Source: an uncultured Bacilli bacterium (GTDB taxonomy: Bacteria; Bacillota_I; Bacilli_A; RF39; UBA660). From it: 43,954 bases of DNA. This document shows, piece after piece, positions 1 to 9,016 of the stretch. Every line of letters begins with the position of its first letter. Within the stretch, counting starts at the first letter, position 1. The position numbers and the translations under genes are program-made. The notes under the pieces are model-generated. The model had not been told where the DNA came from. It saw only the letters and a program-made list of their open reading frames with translations, and searched no databases. The stretch lies in NCBI GenBank assembly GCA_944358675.1, contig CALVRN010000002.1, positions 1 through 43,954 on the forward strand, given 5' to 3'.

Positions 1-351
1 ACTCCAAAATTAAATATAAAAGAAAATATTGGTAAATACTTTGATTTGTTCATTGATAAAGTTTTTGTTAGCAAAATAAATAACGACCGCAAGCATTTGA
101 AATTACAAATGATATTTAACTTTAAAACACCAGATCAAGAAATGGAACTCGATTATAACAAAAAAGATAATAATAATTCAAACATGAATAATAAAGATGA
201 AAAAACAAAAACAAAAATTACAAATAGAGATTATAGCTTGAGATTGTCTTTTGACAATAATTTTTTAAGACAAAAGTATCTCTTGCTAGATACCAAGGAA
301 CCCAGGTTTTGTTGTCCTAGGTCAAAGACTTGGGAAAAACACATTATTTGA
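1..351 (+). CDS. C-terminal end of a probable large serine recombinase (5' end outside window)
   Basis: The reading frame is open from the first base, so the gene starts to the left of the window. The visible residues (IGKYFDLFIDKVFVSKINN, then NDRKHLKLQMIFNF) resemble the last beta-rich segment of large serine recombinases, just after their coiled-coil region. After that comes a low-complexity Asn/Lys-rich tail. From about base 296 the DNA belongs to the PBP gene in another frame, so the last ~18 residues and the stop codon come from host sequence. An integrase gene lying next to an attachment junction is the usual arrangement for such elements. The catalytic domain is not visible, so the family assignment rests on a short, weakly conserved stretch. 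Confidence 0.45.
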   Translation, partial: TPKLNIKENIGKYFDLFIDKVFVSKINNDRKHLKLQMIFNFKTPDQEMELDYNKKDNNNSNMNNKDEKTKTKITNRDYSLRLSFDNNFLRQKYLLLDTKEPRFCCPRSKTWEKHII

Positions 352-1159
352 CTATATCGATGCCTTTGGTTTTGGTAAAAAAACAGGGGTAGACTTAAAT
401 GGTGAAGCTAGTGGAATAATCTTTGACCGAAGTAAAGTCGGACCAGTTGAACTTGCAACTACCGCATTTGGTCAAGGTGTATCAGTTACACCAATTCAAC
501 AAGTTACCGCCGTAAGTGCTGCTATAAATGGAGGAACTTTATATAAACCATATATTGTGAAAAGTATCAATGAACCAGAAACAAACACAGTCATTAAAGA
601 AACAAAACCAACTAAAGTAAGGCAAGTAATCAGTGAAGAAACAAGTAAAAAAGTAAGAGAAGCATTAGAAAACGTTGTCGCAAATGGTAGTGGAAGAACC
701 TCATATATAGATGGTTATAGAGTAGGGGGTAAAACCGGAACTGCTCAAAAAGTAGAAAATGGTAGATACTTATCAAATAACTATATTTTATCATTTATAG
801 GGTTTCTCCCAGCCGATAATCCGCAGGTTGTTGTCTATATTGCTATTGATAATCCGAAAGGAACAGTTCAGTATGGAGGAACAACTGTTGGACCAATTTC
901 TAAAGCCGTTTTAAAAGATTGTATCAAAGCTTTAAACATTCCTAAAAGTGAAGGAGGCAAAGACAAAAAATACAAATGGCCTGATCCTAAAACTTATAGT
1001 GTACCTGATGTAACTGGTAAAAGTATTGAAGATGCTAAAAAAGAATTAAAAAATTTTGAAGTATCAGTTGAAGGTAATGGAAAAAAGGTTACTTACCAAT
1101 CACCAGAAGCTGGAACTAAATTAGATGAAGGAAAAACTGTTAGATTGTTTACAGAGTAG
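290..1159 (+). pseudogene. ftsI: Class B penicillin-binding protein (FtsI/SpoVD type), 3' part only, interrupted by element
   Basis: This is the transpeptidase half of a septal peptidoglycan D,D-transpeptidase. PBP homology begins at base 299 with NPGFVVLGQRLGK, the segment that starts at the Asn of the active-site SxN motif. It continues through DYIDAFGFGKKTGVDL, AFGQGVSVTPIQ and the KTGTAQ box (bases 731-748), and ends with one PASTA domain (bases ~990-1156, PDVTGKSIEDAKKEL). Just upstream, a TAG at 287-289 closes the frame, and the N-terminal domain, SxxK serine and first residues of SxN are absent. It lies 10 bp before mraY, the normal dcw order. I infer that an element inserted in the gene; a misjoined assembly or a mixed population is possible. 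As drawn, the fragment cannot make an active enzyme. Confidence 0.85.
296..300. other. Inferred right attachment junction of an integrated element
   Basis: To the left the sequence reads as recombinase-like protein in frame 1. To the right it reads as PBP in frame 2, starting at the Asn codon of the SxN motif. The change of identity falls within a few bases of 296-300. The other end of the element, and so the duplicated core, is not in the window, and the exact crossover cannot be fixed. Confidence 0.45.
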
Positions 1160-1169
1160 AGGTGATTAA

Positions 1170-2162
1170 ATGCTTATTCTAACTAAATCTATTATGGCAA
1201 TGATGATTGGTTTTATATTTGCCGCCATAATTGGATTAACAATAATTCCACTTTTAAAAAAACTTCATGCCGCACAAAGTTTAAGTATTTATTTACAAAG
1301 AACACATAAATCAAAAGAAGGTACTCCAACAATGGGAGGATTAATCTTTATAATTTCAACAATCTTAATAACATTAATTTTTATATATTTAAAAAAAATT
1401 GAAATCACCTATACTTTAATAATTATTATTTTTACTTTTTTAAGTTATGGTTTAATAGGTTTTATAGATGATTATTTAATTATAAAAAAACATAACAACA
1501 AAGGATTAACCAAAGGACAAAAATTTAACTTACAAGTAATAGTAGCTATCATCTTTTTCTATTTATTTATGAAATCGGGTAGTGAACCACTACTTTGGAT
1601 TCATAGCTTAAATATTAAAATAGATATAGGTTGGTTCTATGGTGTATTTATCTTATTCATTTTAGTTGCCAGTAGTAATGCGGTAAATTTGACTGATGGA
1701 CTAGATGGACTTGCTGGTGGACTTTCAGTTATTAGTTTCTTAACTTTTGGAATAATATCGTGGAATACTGGCTGGCTTGAAGGATATGAAGATATTGCTG
1801 TATTTGCCTTCACTTTAGTAGGATCGTTATTAGGTTTTCTTCTTTATAACACAAATAAAGCCAAAGTGTTTATGGGTGATACCGGATCTTTATCTTTAGG
1901 AGCTACCTTAGGAGCTTATGCCATATTAACAAGGCACGAATTACTATTAGTTGTCATCGGTTTAGTTTTTGTTATAGAAACATTAAGTTGTATGATTCAA
2001 ATAGTAGTATATAAATTAACCAAAAAAAGAGTTTTTCCTATGACACCCATTCATCATACATTTGAAAAGAAAGGGTGGAAAGAAACAGACATTGTCAAAC
2101 TATTTTGGACTATTGGTTTAATTGCCTCAATGTTTGCTTTAGTATATGGGGTGTGGTTATGA
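1170..2162 (+). CDS. mraY: Phospho-N-acetylmuramoyl-pentapeptide transferase MraY
   Basis: This membrane enzyme makes lipid I by transferring phospho-MurNAc-pentapeptide from UDP to undecaprenyl phosphate on the inner face of the membrane. At 330 residues it has normal family length with about ten hydrophobic segments. Diagnostic motifs are GTPTMGG, the acidic DD pair in FIDDYL, NAVNLTDGLDGLAGG, MGDTGSLSLG and the histidine-rich loop HHTFEKKGWKE. A GAGGTGAT ribosome site precedes the ATG. Its stop overlaps the ftsW start (TTATGA), so the two genes are translationally coupled. It is intact although the PBP gene upstream is interrupted, so its transcription must now come from inside the element or from the PBP remnant. 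Confidence 0.97.
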   Translation: MLILTKSIMAMMIGFIFAAIIGLTIIPLLKKLHAAQSLSIYLQRTHKSKEGTPTMGGLIFIISTILITLIFIYLKKIEITYTLIIIIFTFLSYGLIGFIDDYLIIKKHNNKGLTKGQKFNLQVIVAIIFFYLFMKSGSEPLLWIHSLNIKIDIGWFYGVFILFILVASSNAVNLTDGLDGLAGGLSVISFLTFGIISWNTGWLEGYEDIAVFAFTLVGSLLGFLLYNTNKAKVFMGDTGSLSLGATLGAYAILTRHELLLVVIGLVFVIETLSCMIQIVVYKLTKKRVFPMTPIHHTFEKKGWKETDIVKLFWTIGLIASMFALVYGVWL

Positions 2163-3232
2163 AAAAATTCAATATTTCTCTATTTATAAGTGTTATCATT
2201 TTATCCTTATTTGGACTTCTAATGGTCTATTCATCATCTAGTATTTGGGCTGAATATAAATTTTCAGATCCTTTTAAATATGTCAAAAATCAAGGAATAT
2301 TTTTAATAGTTGGAATAATAATCATGTATATTGTAAGTAAAATAGATTATAAAAAATATTATCAATATGCAAGTAAAATATTTCTTGTTTGTTTTACTTT
2401 AATCATATTAGTTTTATTTGTTGGAACTGAAAGAAATGGTAGTAAAAGTTGGTTTGGCGTTGGCTCTTTTGGTATTCAGCCTAGTGAATTTATGAAATTA
2501 GCTATGATAATTTTCACAAGTAAATATCTTTATAATAATAGAAAAGATATTGGAAACATAAAAAAAGGAGTTATGCCAATACTTGGCTTAACCTTAATTG
2601 TTTTTTTACTAATCATGCTGCAGCCAGATTTTGGAACAGGAGTAATCTTGGTCATGGGAGTAATTGGTCTACTTTTTGTTGGTGGAGTAGATTTAAAATT
2701 TTTCTTAAAAATAGGTGTTTTAGGTGTTGCTGGTATTGTTGGTTTAATTTTAGCCGCACCTTATAGATTGAAAAGAATTTTATCATTTTTAAATCCTTGG
2801 AGTGATCCTTTAGGTAGTGGATTTCAAATTATTCAATCATTATATGCTATAGGACCGGGTGGATTATTTGGCTATGGATTTGGTGGTTCAAGGCAAAAAC
2901 ACTTTTATCTTCCAGAACCTCAAACAGATTTCATTTTTTCAATAATTAGTGAAGAATTTGGTTTTATGGGTGTATTAATTGTCTCTGGTTTATTTGCCTT
3001 CATCATTTATGAAGCTATAAAGATTGCTTTAAACTGTGAAAACTTATTTGGAAAATATCTAGCTTTTGGAATAATATTCATGCTAGGATTTCAAGCTGTA
3101 TTAAATTTAAGTGTCGTAATTGGCTTAATACCAGTAACTGGTGTCACTTTACCGTTTTTATCTTATGGAGGGTCTAGTTTATTAATAACTCTAGCTTCCA
3201 TGGGTATTATCTTAAATATATCTAGACATTAA
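2159..3232 (+). CDS. ftsW: Lipid II polymerase / cell division protein FtsW (SEDS family)
   Basis: FtsW is the SEDS-family peptidoglycan glycosyltransferase that works with a class B PBP at the septum. The ATG at 2159 overlaps the mraY stop; the frame is open further upstream, but that part is only the mraY gene in another frame. The 357-residue product begins MKKFNISLFISVIILS and has about ten transmembrane segments. SEDS signatures are FGIQPSEFMKLAMI, LLIMLQPDFGTG, LPEPQTDFIFSIISEEFGF and TGVTLPFLSYGGSSLL. RodA is the closest alternative, but the position after mraY favours FtsW. Its cognate PBP would be the interrupted gene upstream, which makes the interruption notable. Confidence 0.92.
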   Translation: MKKFNISLFISVIILSLFGLLMVYSSSSIWAEYKFSDPFKYVKNQGIFLIVGIIIMYIVSKIDYKKYYQYASKIFLVCFTLIILVLFVGTERNGSKSWFGVGSFGIQPSEFMKLAMIIFTSKYLYNNRKDIGNIKKGVMPILGLTLIVFLLIMLQPDFGTGVILVMGVIGLLFVGGVDLKFFLKIGVLGVAGIVGLILAAPYRLKRILSFLNPWSDPLGSGFQIIQSLYAIGPGGLFGYGFGGSRQKHFYLPEPQTDFIFSIISEEFGFMGVLIVSGLFAFIIYEAIKIALNCENLFGKYLAFGIIFMLGFQAVLNLSVVIGLIPVTGVTLPFLSYGGSSLLITLASMGIILNISRH

Positions 3233-3234
3233 AA

Positions 3235-3270
3235 AAACATTCGAATTTACACTCGAATGTTTATTTCTTT
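3235..3270. terminator. Bidirectional terminator between ftsW and the symporter gene
   Basis: Arms ACATTCGA (3237-3244) and TCGAATGT (3253-3260) form an 8-bp stem, extended by A-T pairs. A-rich DNA precedes it and T-rich DNA follows it, so it can end both convergent transcripts. Confidence 0.85.
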
Positions 3271-4574
3271 TTTCTATTTTTTGGTTTTTCTTTAATTTCA
3301 GCTTCTAAAATTTTCTTATTATCATGGCTTTCTGTAACCCAGTCCTTACCATCAACGACTCTAGAAACAAGTAATGAACAACTTGTATCACCAACTGCGT
3401 TTAACATAGTAGCTGGAGCATCAATAACTGTCGCAATCATAGTTAAAACAGGTAAAGCAGCTACTGGATAACCCATCATCGAAATAATAACCATTTCACT
3501 AATAGTACCACCACCAATAGGTACTGCACTAATAAGTACTGATGCTACCAAAGCTGTAACAAGTATTTGAGCAACCGTTCCAGGATTAGAAATATTTGTG
3601 CCAAATAGACAAACTAAGAACATAATTTTAAATACACTACCAATCATTGACCCATCTTGGTGTAAATTAGTCGCAAGTGATATTGTAGTATCAGCAACAT
3701 CTTCAGATACATTCATTTTCTTAGCTGAATCGATATTAATTGGAATACATGCCGCAGAAGAACATGTAGCTAAAGCTGTAAAAGTTGAAGGTAAAATATT
3801 TTTCCACCAAACTTTAACTCCTTTTCCTCCTCCTGAAATAAAGGCATATAAACTATATACAATAACATAATAAGCTAAAGCAACTAATGCATATAAAATA
3901 GCTACCTTAAGGAACCCTGTTGCAATACTGGCACCTAAACTTCCTACATAAGCTGCAAAATAACAACCAATACCAATAGGAGCATAATACATAGTAATCT
4001 TAATAAAATTAAATACTACACTATGAGCACTTTCCATAACCTTTAATAAAGGTTCAGCCTTCTCACCACTCATTCTCATAGCAAATCCAACAATTAATGC
4101 ACATACTAGTAATGCTACAACATTTTCCTTAGAAAGCAAACCTGTAAAATCATCAACACTAATTAATTGAACAGTTCTCTCTAAAAAATTCAAATCAGTG
4201 TCACTAGCAACCTCACCATCAAATAATTCTTTTATTGATGAAGTTTCTCCGACATTAACTAAATCAACAAAATAAGTACTTGCAAATCCAATTATAACCG
4301 CAATCACTGAAGTAATTAAAAATACTACTACAGTTGAAACCATAATCTTTCCTAATCTTTTAGGATGTTTAACCTTCGCAACTGCAAGTGAAATAGTTAA
4401 AAATACAAGTGGTACAATAATAACAAACATTAGATTTAAAAATAAATCACCTAATGGCTTAACCACTATAGTATCTTCTTTAAATATAAGACCACATACC
4501 GCACCGATAATCATTGCTAATATTAATAAAAGCATAGTCTTATAATTTTTTAAAAAACTCTTTACTTTTGTCAT
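3261..4574 (-). CDS. Dicarboxylate/amino acid:cation symporter (DAACS / SLC1 family)
   Basis: This is a membrane carrier of the glutamate/aspartate or serine/threonine symporter family, 437 residues with the usual eight transmembrane helices and two re-entrant hairpins. Hairpin 1 is seen in the serine-rich ATCSSAACIPINI. The substrate and sodium site in TM7/TM8 is seen in ATNLHQDGSMIG and DAPATMLNAVGDTSCSLLVSR. The cytoplasmic tail is Lys/Glu-rich. A short stretch (VGETSSIKELFDGEVASD, near residue 115) lies in an extracellular loop, as in GltPh-like carriers. Substrate choice between acidic amino acids and Ser/Thr cannot be read here. It is a lone gene, convergent to ftsW. Confidence 0.9.
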   Translation of the reverse strand: MTKVKSFLKNYKTMLLLILAMIIGAVCGLIFKEDTIVVKPLGDLFLNLMFVIIVPLVFLTISLAVAKVKHPKRLGKIMVSTVVVFLITSVIAVIIGFASTYFVDLVNVGETSSIKELFDGEVASDTDLNFLERTVQLISVDDFTGLLSKENVVALLVCALIVGFAMRMSGEKAEPLLKVMESAHSVVFNFIKITMYYAPIGIGCYFAAYVGSLGASIATGFLKVAILYALVALAYYVIVYSLYAFISGGGKGVKVWWKNILPSTFTALATCSSAACIPINIDSAKKMNVSEDVADTTISLATNLHQDGSMIGSVFKIMFLVCLFGTNISNPGTVAQILVTALVASVLISAVPIGGGTISEMVIISMMGYPVAALPVLTMIATVIDAPATMLNAVGDTSCSLLVSRVVDGKDWVTESHDNKKILEAEIKEKPKNRKKK

Positions 4575-4654
4575 ACAAAAACTCCTTCCTAGTACATTAT
4601 AAGCAATTTATAATAAAATAGCCAACATGTGTATTCCACAAAAATAAAAAAAAT

Positions 4655-4698
4655 CCACCATTTTTACTCATAATATGGTATAATAGAACTGAAGTGGT
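4655..4698 (+). promoter_or_regulatory. Promoter and ribosome site of the Sel1-repeat gene
   Basis: A consensus TATAAT sits at 4679-4684 with a poor -35 in the T-rich DNA around 4660. The ribosome site AAGTGGTG lies 7-8 bases before the ATG at 4704. Confidence 0.55.
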
Positions 4699-4703
4699 GA
4701 AAT

Positions 4704-6248
4704 ATGAAAAAAAATTTTATAAAAATGAATAACAATCAAAATCAACTATCTTTAGGAAACTTTTGTAGAATCGTTAAAGAAATAGCGCAAAATAAAAGCT
4801 TTGCGAATCAGACCGAAGTTTTTTATTGCTTATTTGGGGTAAATAACGTTAGTGACTCTACTATCAATAATTATTGTATAGGTTATAGATCTATTGGAAC
4901 AGAATTTAGACAAAAATATATTATATATAAAAGAAATTATTTAAATCGACTGGAAATTTTTGATGAAGTAGTTTTAGGCTTGATGTCTATTTTAGATGGA
5001 GAAGTGTATCCAAAGTTAACTCATGAAGAAATTATATCCAAGACTAAAAATAATTATCTTTTTAATAAATTAATAAATGAACTTTATAATTTAGCTAAAA
5101 ATGATAAGACTGTTTCTGATGAATTTACTGAAAACATACATAACCAAATGGCTCAAAACGAATTATACAAACCACTATGTGATATCCTCATATATATTGT
5201 ATTAGAAAAAAAACAACCAGTATATATAGAAGTCTCCCAAAAAGAAATTGTTGAAAACATTTTAAATAATACAAACATTTCTGTTTCTGAATTAGAAAAA
5301 TTTTTAAAATTGCAGATGCAAGATGGAATCAATTATACACATGCATTAAAAAAATTAACTAAAGAAAAAAATCCATATGCTTGCTATGAAATGGGAGATA
5401 TGGAATATACTGGAAAAATGGTTGGATATCCTAGATATATTAAAAGTTATGAATATTTTAAAATAGCTGCTGAAAAAAACCATCCAAGAGCTTGTTGGCT
5501 AATAGCCCAAATGTTTTACCAAAAGAAAATTGGAGATTTATCGGCTGATGATTTAGAACTTGCGTGGTATTATTTAAAAAAAGCCGAAAAAGCTGGTAGT
5601 GTAGCAGCTATAAATACCATAGGTACTTGTTATTTAAATGGATTAGTCCCAAAGCAGAAAAAAAGTGAAACCAAAGCCATTGAATATTTTAAAAAAGCAA
5701 CCGAGTACGAATATGTATATGCTTATAATAATTTAGGCAAAATATATGAAAATAAAAAGGAATATAAAAAAGCCTTCAAATATTTCCTATTTGGAGCAGA
5801 AAAAGAAGAAAGCTGGGCTTGTAATAAAGTAGGAGAGTATTATAGACTTGGTATAACCTGTGAAAAAGACATGAAACAAGCCTTTAAATACTATAATTTA
5901 GCAACAGAAGTACCACTAAATATTTTAGATCATTGGGCATATTTTAACCTAGCTAAATACTTCTATTTAAATGGTAGTGCTGATGCGGGAATAGAAAAAA
6001 ACATTTCCAAAGCCGTAAGTTATTTTAAAAAAGCTGGTGAAGCAGGTGTTGCTGAAGCTTATGAACAATTAATATATATATACATAGATAAATATATAAA
6101 CTCAACTTCTGATTATCATTTAAATAAAATAAATGAATATTTAGATAAATTATCAAAATATAAATATTACGATAAATGTAAATCTAATTTAAAAGAAAAA
6201 ATGTCAGAAGTAGAAAAAAAACATCTTGCCTTAGTCAGATTGGTTTAA
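4704..6248 (+). CDS. Sel1/TPR-like repeat protein
   Basis: The 514-residue protein has no signal peptide or membrane segment, so it should be cytoplasmic. Residues 1-210 are unassigned and helical. From about residue 215 to 480 there are some seven Sel1-like repeats of 35-38 residues with the pattern A-x-Y-x-G...A-x-x-Y-F-K-K-A, for example AWYYLKKAEKAGSVAAINTI and AIEYFKKATEYEYVYAYNNL. Sel1 solenoids are protein-interaction scaffolds, so the partner and role cannot be read from sequence. The N-terminal part may recognise a ligand, since it opens with a conserved-looking block (LSLGNFCRIVKEIAQNKSFAN). The gene is monocistronic between its own promoter and that of the pseudopilin gene. Confidence 0.8.
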   Translation: MKKNFIKMNNNQNQLSLGNFCRIVKEIAQNKSFANQTEVFYCLFGVNNVSDSTINNYCIGYRSIGTEFRQKYIIYKRNYLNRLEIFDEVVLGLMSILDGEVYPKLTHEEIISKTKNNYLFNKLINELYNLAKNDKTVSDEFTENIHNQMAQNELYKPLCDILIYIVLEKKQPVYIEVSQKEIVENILNNTNISVSELEKFLKLQMQDGINYTHALKKLTKEKNPYACYEMGDMEYTGKMVGYPRYIKSYEYFKIAAEKNHPRACWLIAQMFYQKKIGDLSADDLELAWYYLKKAEKAGSVAAINTIGTCYLNGLVPKQKKSETKAIEYFKKATEYEYVYAYNNLGKIYENKKEYKKAFKYFLFGAEKEESWACNKVGEYYRLGITCEKDMKQAFKYYNLATEVPLNILDHWAYFNLAKYFYLNGSADAGIEKNISKAVSYFKKAGEAGVAEAYEQLIYIYIDKYINSTSDYHLNKINEYLDKLSKYKYYDKCKSNLKEKMSEVEKKHLALVRLV

Positions 6249-6262
6249 TGCATCTTTTGTTC

Positions 6263-6291
6263 TTGACTAATTTTAGAGCCTAATCTATAAT
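6263..6291 (+). promoter_or_regulatory. Promoter of the pseudopilin gene
   Basis: TTGACT (6263-6268), a 17-bp spacer and TATAAT (6286-6291) make one of the best housekeeping-type promoters in the window. It drives the pilin gene and possibly the rRNA/tRNA modification genes after it. Confidence 0.75.
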
Positions 6292-6310
6292 TTAAAGTAG
6301 GTGAAGAAAA

Positions 6311-6685
6311 ATGAAAAATAAAGCATTTACCCTAGTCGAATTATTAGGAGTTATTGTAATACTTGGAATCATTGCGACCATTACTGTACCGATAGTCCAA
6401 AGAACAATTCTTGAAAACACTGAAGAAGTCTATCAAGACCAAGTTGCTAGTTTTGAAAAAGCTGCCAAAAACTATGTCGCATCAGATGTGTATAATATGT
6501 CAACTAAATGTTTAAACAGAACTTGTACAGTATCTTTAGACACACTTCAAAAAGAAGGATTTTTACCATCGGGTGATATAATTAACCCTAAGACTGATGA
6601 AAAATTCAATATGGAAAATATTGTTGATATAACTTATAATGGTGGCAATTTTTCTTATAATTATGATGAAACCCAAGACAATTAA
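6311..6685 (+). CDS. Type IV pilin-like / ComGC-type pseudopilin
   Basis: The 124-residue protein begins MKNKAFTLVELLGVIVILG, a class III prepilin signal: a short basic leader, cleavage before Phe, the +5 Glu and a hydrophobic helix. The globular part has two Cys (CLNRTC) that could form a disulfide. Such pseudopilins build DNA-uptake or secretion filaments and need a prepilin peptidase and a PilB/PilC-type motor, none of which is in this window. The gene stands alone, not in a comG operon, with its own promoter. It could be a competence, adhesion or secretion pseudopilin. The leader assignment is firm; the process is not. Confidence 0.85.
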   Translation: MKNKAFTLVELLGVIVILGIIATITVPIVQRTILENTEEVYQDQVASFEKAAKNYVASDVYNMSTKCLNRTCTVSLDTLQKEGFLPSGDIINPKTDEKFNMENIVDITYNGGNFSYNYDETQDN

Positions 6686-6703
6686 TATAAAGTAGGTGAT
6701 ACT

Positions 6704-7426
6704 ATGTTATATAGTTCAGTAAATAATATCAAAATAAAAGAACTAGCAAAACTAAAAAACAAAAAATACCGAGATAAAGAAGGCTTATTTCTAATTGAAG
6801 GTGAACACTTAGTCAAAGAAGCTTATAATTCTGGATATTTGAAAGAATTACTTTTACTAGAAAATACAAATTTTAATTTAGAAATTGAAACTAATTATAT
6901 AACTAAAAACGTTTTAAAATATTTAACTAATGTTGAAACACCTACAGGAATTATTGGTATATGTAAAAGAAAAAATATGAGATTAAACGGTAAAAAACTA
7001 CTTGTTTTAGATAGTATTCAAGACCCTGGAAACATGGGAACAATTATTCGAAGCAGTGTCGCATTTAATATTGATACTATTATAATAAATGATAAATGTG
7101 TAGATATATATAGTGATAAAGTTATTAGATCTTCTCAAGGTATGATATTTAAAACAAATATTATAAAAGAAGATTTGCATAGCTTTATAACCAAGATAAA
7201 AGGTCAAATACCTATTTATGGAACAAAAGTTACAGGAGGAAAAGATTTAAAAACGCTTGAAAAAATTTCCGAGTTTGCTATAATAATGGGCAATGAAGGA
7301 AATGGGGTTGACCCAAAACTATTAGATTTATGTGATGAATATCTATATATTCCCATGAACAAAAATTGTGAAAGTTTAAATGTTGGAGTAGCAACAAGTA
7401 TTATTTTATATGAATTAACGAAGTAA
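6704..7426 (+). CDS. TrmH/SpoU family RNA 2'-O-methyltransferase
   Basis: This is a SPOUT-class methyltransferase acting on rRNA or tRNA with S-adenosylmethionine. At 240 residues it has an N-terminal substrate-binding domain (KNKKYRDKEGLFLIEGEHLVKEA) typical of the YsgA/RlmB-like group. The trefoil-knot catalytic domain shows motif 1 (DSIQDPGNMGTIIRSS), motif 2 (AIIMGNEGNGVD) and motif 3 (IPMNKNCESLNVGVATSIILYE). It is distinct from the rlmB at 15.3 kb. It sits 18 bp after the pilin gene and 12 bp before rimM, so it is probably cotranscribed with rimM-trmD. The exact target nucleotide is unknown. Confidence 0.9.
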   Translation: MLYSSVNNIKIKELAKLKNKKYRDKEGLFLIEGEHLVKEAYNSGYLKELLLLENTNFNLEIETNYITKNVLKYLTNVETPTGIIGICKRKNMRLNGKKLLVLDSIQDPGNMGTIIRSSVAFNIDTIIINDKCVDIYSDKVIRSSQGMIFKTNIIKEDLHSFITKIKGQIPIYGTKVTGGKDLKTLEKISEFAIIMGNEGNGVDPKLLDLCDEYLYIPMNKNCESLNVGVATSIILYELTK

Positions 7427-7438
7427 GAGGTGATGAAA

Positions 7439-7909
7439 ATGCTATATATTGGTGATTTAGTAAATACCCATGGCATTAAGGGAGAAGTCCGCATCATCTC
7501 TAATTTTAAATATAAAAACATAATATTTAAGCCATATAATGATTTATATATCAATAATGAAAAACTAAAAATAAAAACATATAGAAAACACAAAAATTAT
7601 GATATGGTTACCTTTGAAAATTATAATGATATTAATGATGTCTTAAAATTTAAAGGCCAAGAAGTTTATATAAATAAAGAAGACTATACTTTTCCAGGGC
7701 ACTTAAATGAAGAACTATATGGTAAAAAAGTTTATGATAAAAATAAATATATTGGAACATTAGAAAAAATTATAAATAATGGTGGCGGAGAATTATTAGT
7801 AGTTAAAGGAAAAAAAGAGTATCTCATACCATTTGTTGATGAATTTGTAACTAATATTGGTGATAGCATTCATTTAAATTTAATCAAAGGATTTATTGAT
7901 GAAGATTGA
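7439..7909 (+). CDS. rimM: Ribosome maturation factor RimM
   Basis: RimM binds the 30S head (S19) during 16S rRNA processing. The open frame begins at a GTG at 7430, but that GTG lies within the ribosome site AAGAGGTG. The ATG at 7439 is correctly spaced and gives the canonical start [19 protein letters not shown], 156 residues. The C-terminal PRC-barrel part is seen in [20 protein letters not shown] and [11 protein letters not shown]. Its end overlaps the start of trmD by 11 bp, as in many Firmicutes. Confidence 0.95.
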   Translation: MLYIGDLVNTHGIKGEVRIISNFKYKNIIFKPYNDLYINNEKLKIKTYRKHKNYDMVTFENYNDINDVLKFKGQEVYINKEDYTFPGHLNEELYGKKVYDKNKYIGTLEKIINNGGGELLVVKGKKEYLIPFVDEFVTNIGDSIHLNLIKGFIDED

Positions 7910-8579
7910 TATTTTAACCATTTTTCCAGAAATGTTTGATGGTTTCTTATCAACCTCAATTATAAAAAGAGCTATCCAAAAAAAATTAGTTGATATACAA
8001 ATTCACGATATTAGAAAATATAGTAAAGACCCTCATAAGAGAGTAGATGACTATGGCTTTGGCGGTGGCAGGGGTATGGTTCTAATGCCACAGCCAATCT
8101 TTGATGCTGTTGATGACTTAAAAAAAGAAAACACTAAAGTAATTCTTATGACACCACAAGGAAAAACATACAAACAAAATATAGCTTATGATCTATCAAA
8201 AGAAAAACACTTAATCTTAATATGCGGTCACTATGAAGGATTTGATGAAAGAATCAGAACTTTAGCCGACTTAGAATTAAGCATTGGAGATTATGTTCTA
8301 ACCGGTGGAGAACTTGCCAGTATGGTTATAACTGATAGTGTAGTGAGACTCATTGATGGTGTTATTGAAAAAGAATCTCATTTAAATGATTCCTTTAATA
8401 ATAATCTATTAGATTACCCTGTTTATACTAAACCAGTAGACTTTAGAGGCATGAAAGTACCAGATGTATTATTATCAGGTCACCACGCTAATATACAAAA
8501 ATTTAGAGAAGAGGAAGCATTAAAAAAAACAAAAGAACGTCGACCAGATTTATTAGAAAACGGTGAGAGAAATGGATGA
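7899..8579 (+). CDS. trmD: tRNA (guanine-N1-)-methyltransferase TrmD
   Basis: TrmD makes m1G37 in tRNAs, which prevents frameshifting. The start is the ATG at 7899 inside the end of rimM; a TTG lies just upstream in frame. The 226-residue protein begins [17 protein letters not shown]. It has the trefoil-knot motifs [15 protein letters not shown] and [15 protein letters not shown], the loop [19 protein letters not shown], and the C-terminal DNA/RNA-binding helices ([18 protein letters not shown]...RRPDLL). It overlaps the next gene by 8 bp, so translation is coupled. Confidence 0.97.
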   Translation: MKIDILTIFPEMFDGFLSTSIIKRAIQKKLVDIQIHDIRKYSKDPHKRVDDYGFGGGRGMVLMPQPIFDAVDDLKKENTKVILMTPQGKTYKQNIAYDLSKEKHLILICGHYEGFDERIRTLADLELSIGDYVLTGGELASMVITDSVVRLIDGVIEKESHLNDSFNNNLLDYPVYTKPVDFRGMKVPDVLLSGHHANIQKFREEEALKKTKERRPDLLENGERNG

Positions 8580-9015
8580 AAGATATTATATTTGTGATAA
8601 AGATAATAATGAAATAGTATATGGATATATTGATTATAGCCATCTTCATGGGTTTAAAATAAAACCAGGAAACAATGTTCCTTATGAAGGAGTAGAAGTT
8701 GGAAGATTAGTTCTCGTTAAACCTTCATTAATTGAAAATGTTTTAAAAAGAAAAATTAAACACAAATTAGATGCTTATCTTACATTTCTTTTCACTGTTA
8801 TTGATGATGAAGATGAAGACCCTGATGCTTTAGAGTTAGTTATCGACGATGTCACTAGATATAAAAATATTATTATGAATAAATACTCTAAATTTTTAGA
8901 TAAAAAATATATAAAAAGATTACTAAAAAAAGTCGGAATGGTCGAATTAGAATTAAATAATAAACTAGAAGAATTAACAAAACAAAATACCAAAAAGGCT
9001 GGAAAATCAAGATAA
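8572..9015 (+). CDS. Uncharacterized protein, 147 aa, between trmD and rplS
   Basis: I do not recognise this protein. The frame opens with a GTG at 8563, but the ATG at 8572 fits the GGTGAGAG ribosome site better. It has no signal peptide or membrane segment. The N-terminal ~50 residues ([19 protein letters not shown]...[14 protein letters not shown]) look beta-rich. The middle has an acidic run ([16 protein letters not shown]), and the C-terminal third is helical and basic. It overlaps the end of trmD and precedes another unknown gene by 1 bp, so it is made with the rimM-trmD transcript. Confidence 0.7.
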   Translation: MDERYYICDKDNNEIVYGYIDYSHLHGFKIKPGNNVPYEGVEVGRLVLVKPSLIENVLKRKIKHKLDAYLTFLFTVIDDEDEDPDALELVIDDVTRYKNIIMNKYSKFLDKKYIKRLLKKVGMVELELNNKLEELTKQNTKKAGKSR

Positions 9016-9016
9016 A

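Noticed and set aside
3598-3870. 90-codon open frame on the plus strand
   Set aside because: It lies wholly inside the symporter gene on the other strand, whose motifs are clear; it is a shadow.
7007-7593. Open frames on the minus strand across the TrmH-type gene and rimM
   Set aside because: They are antisense to well-conserved genes and have no motifs or ribosome sites.
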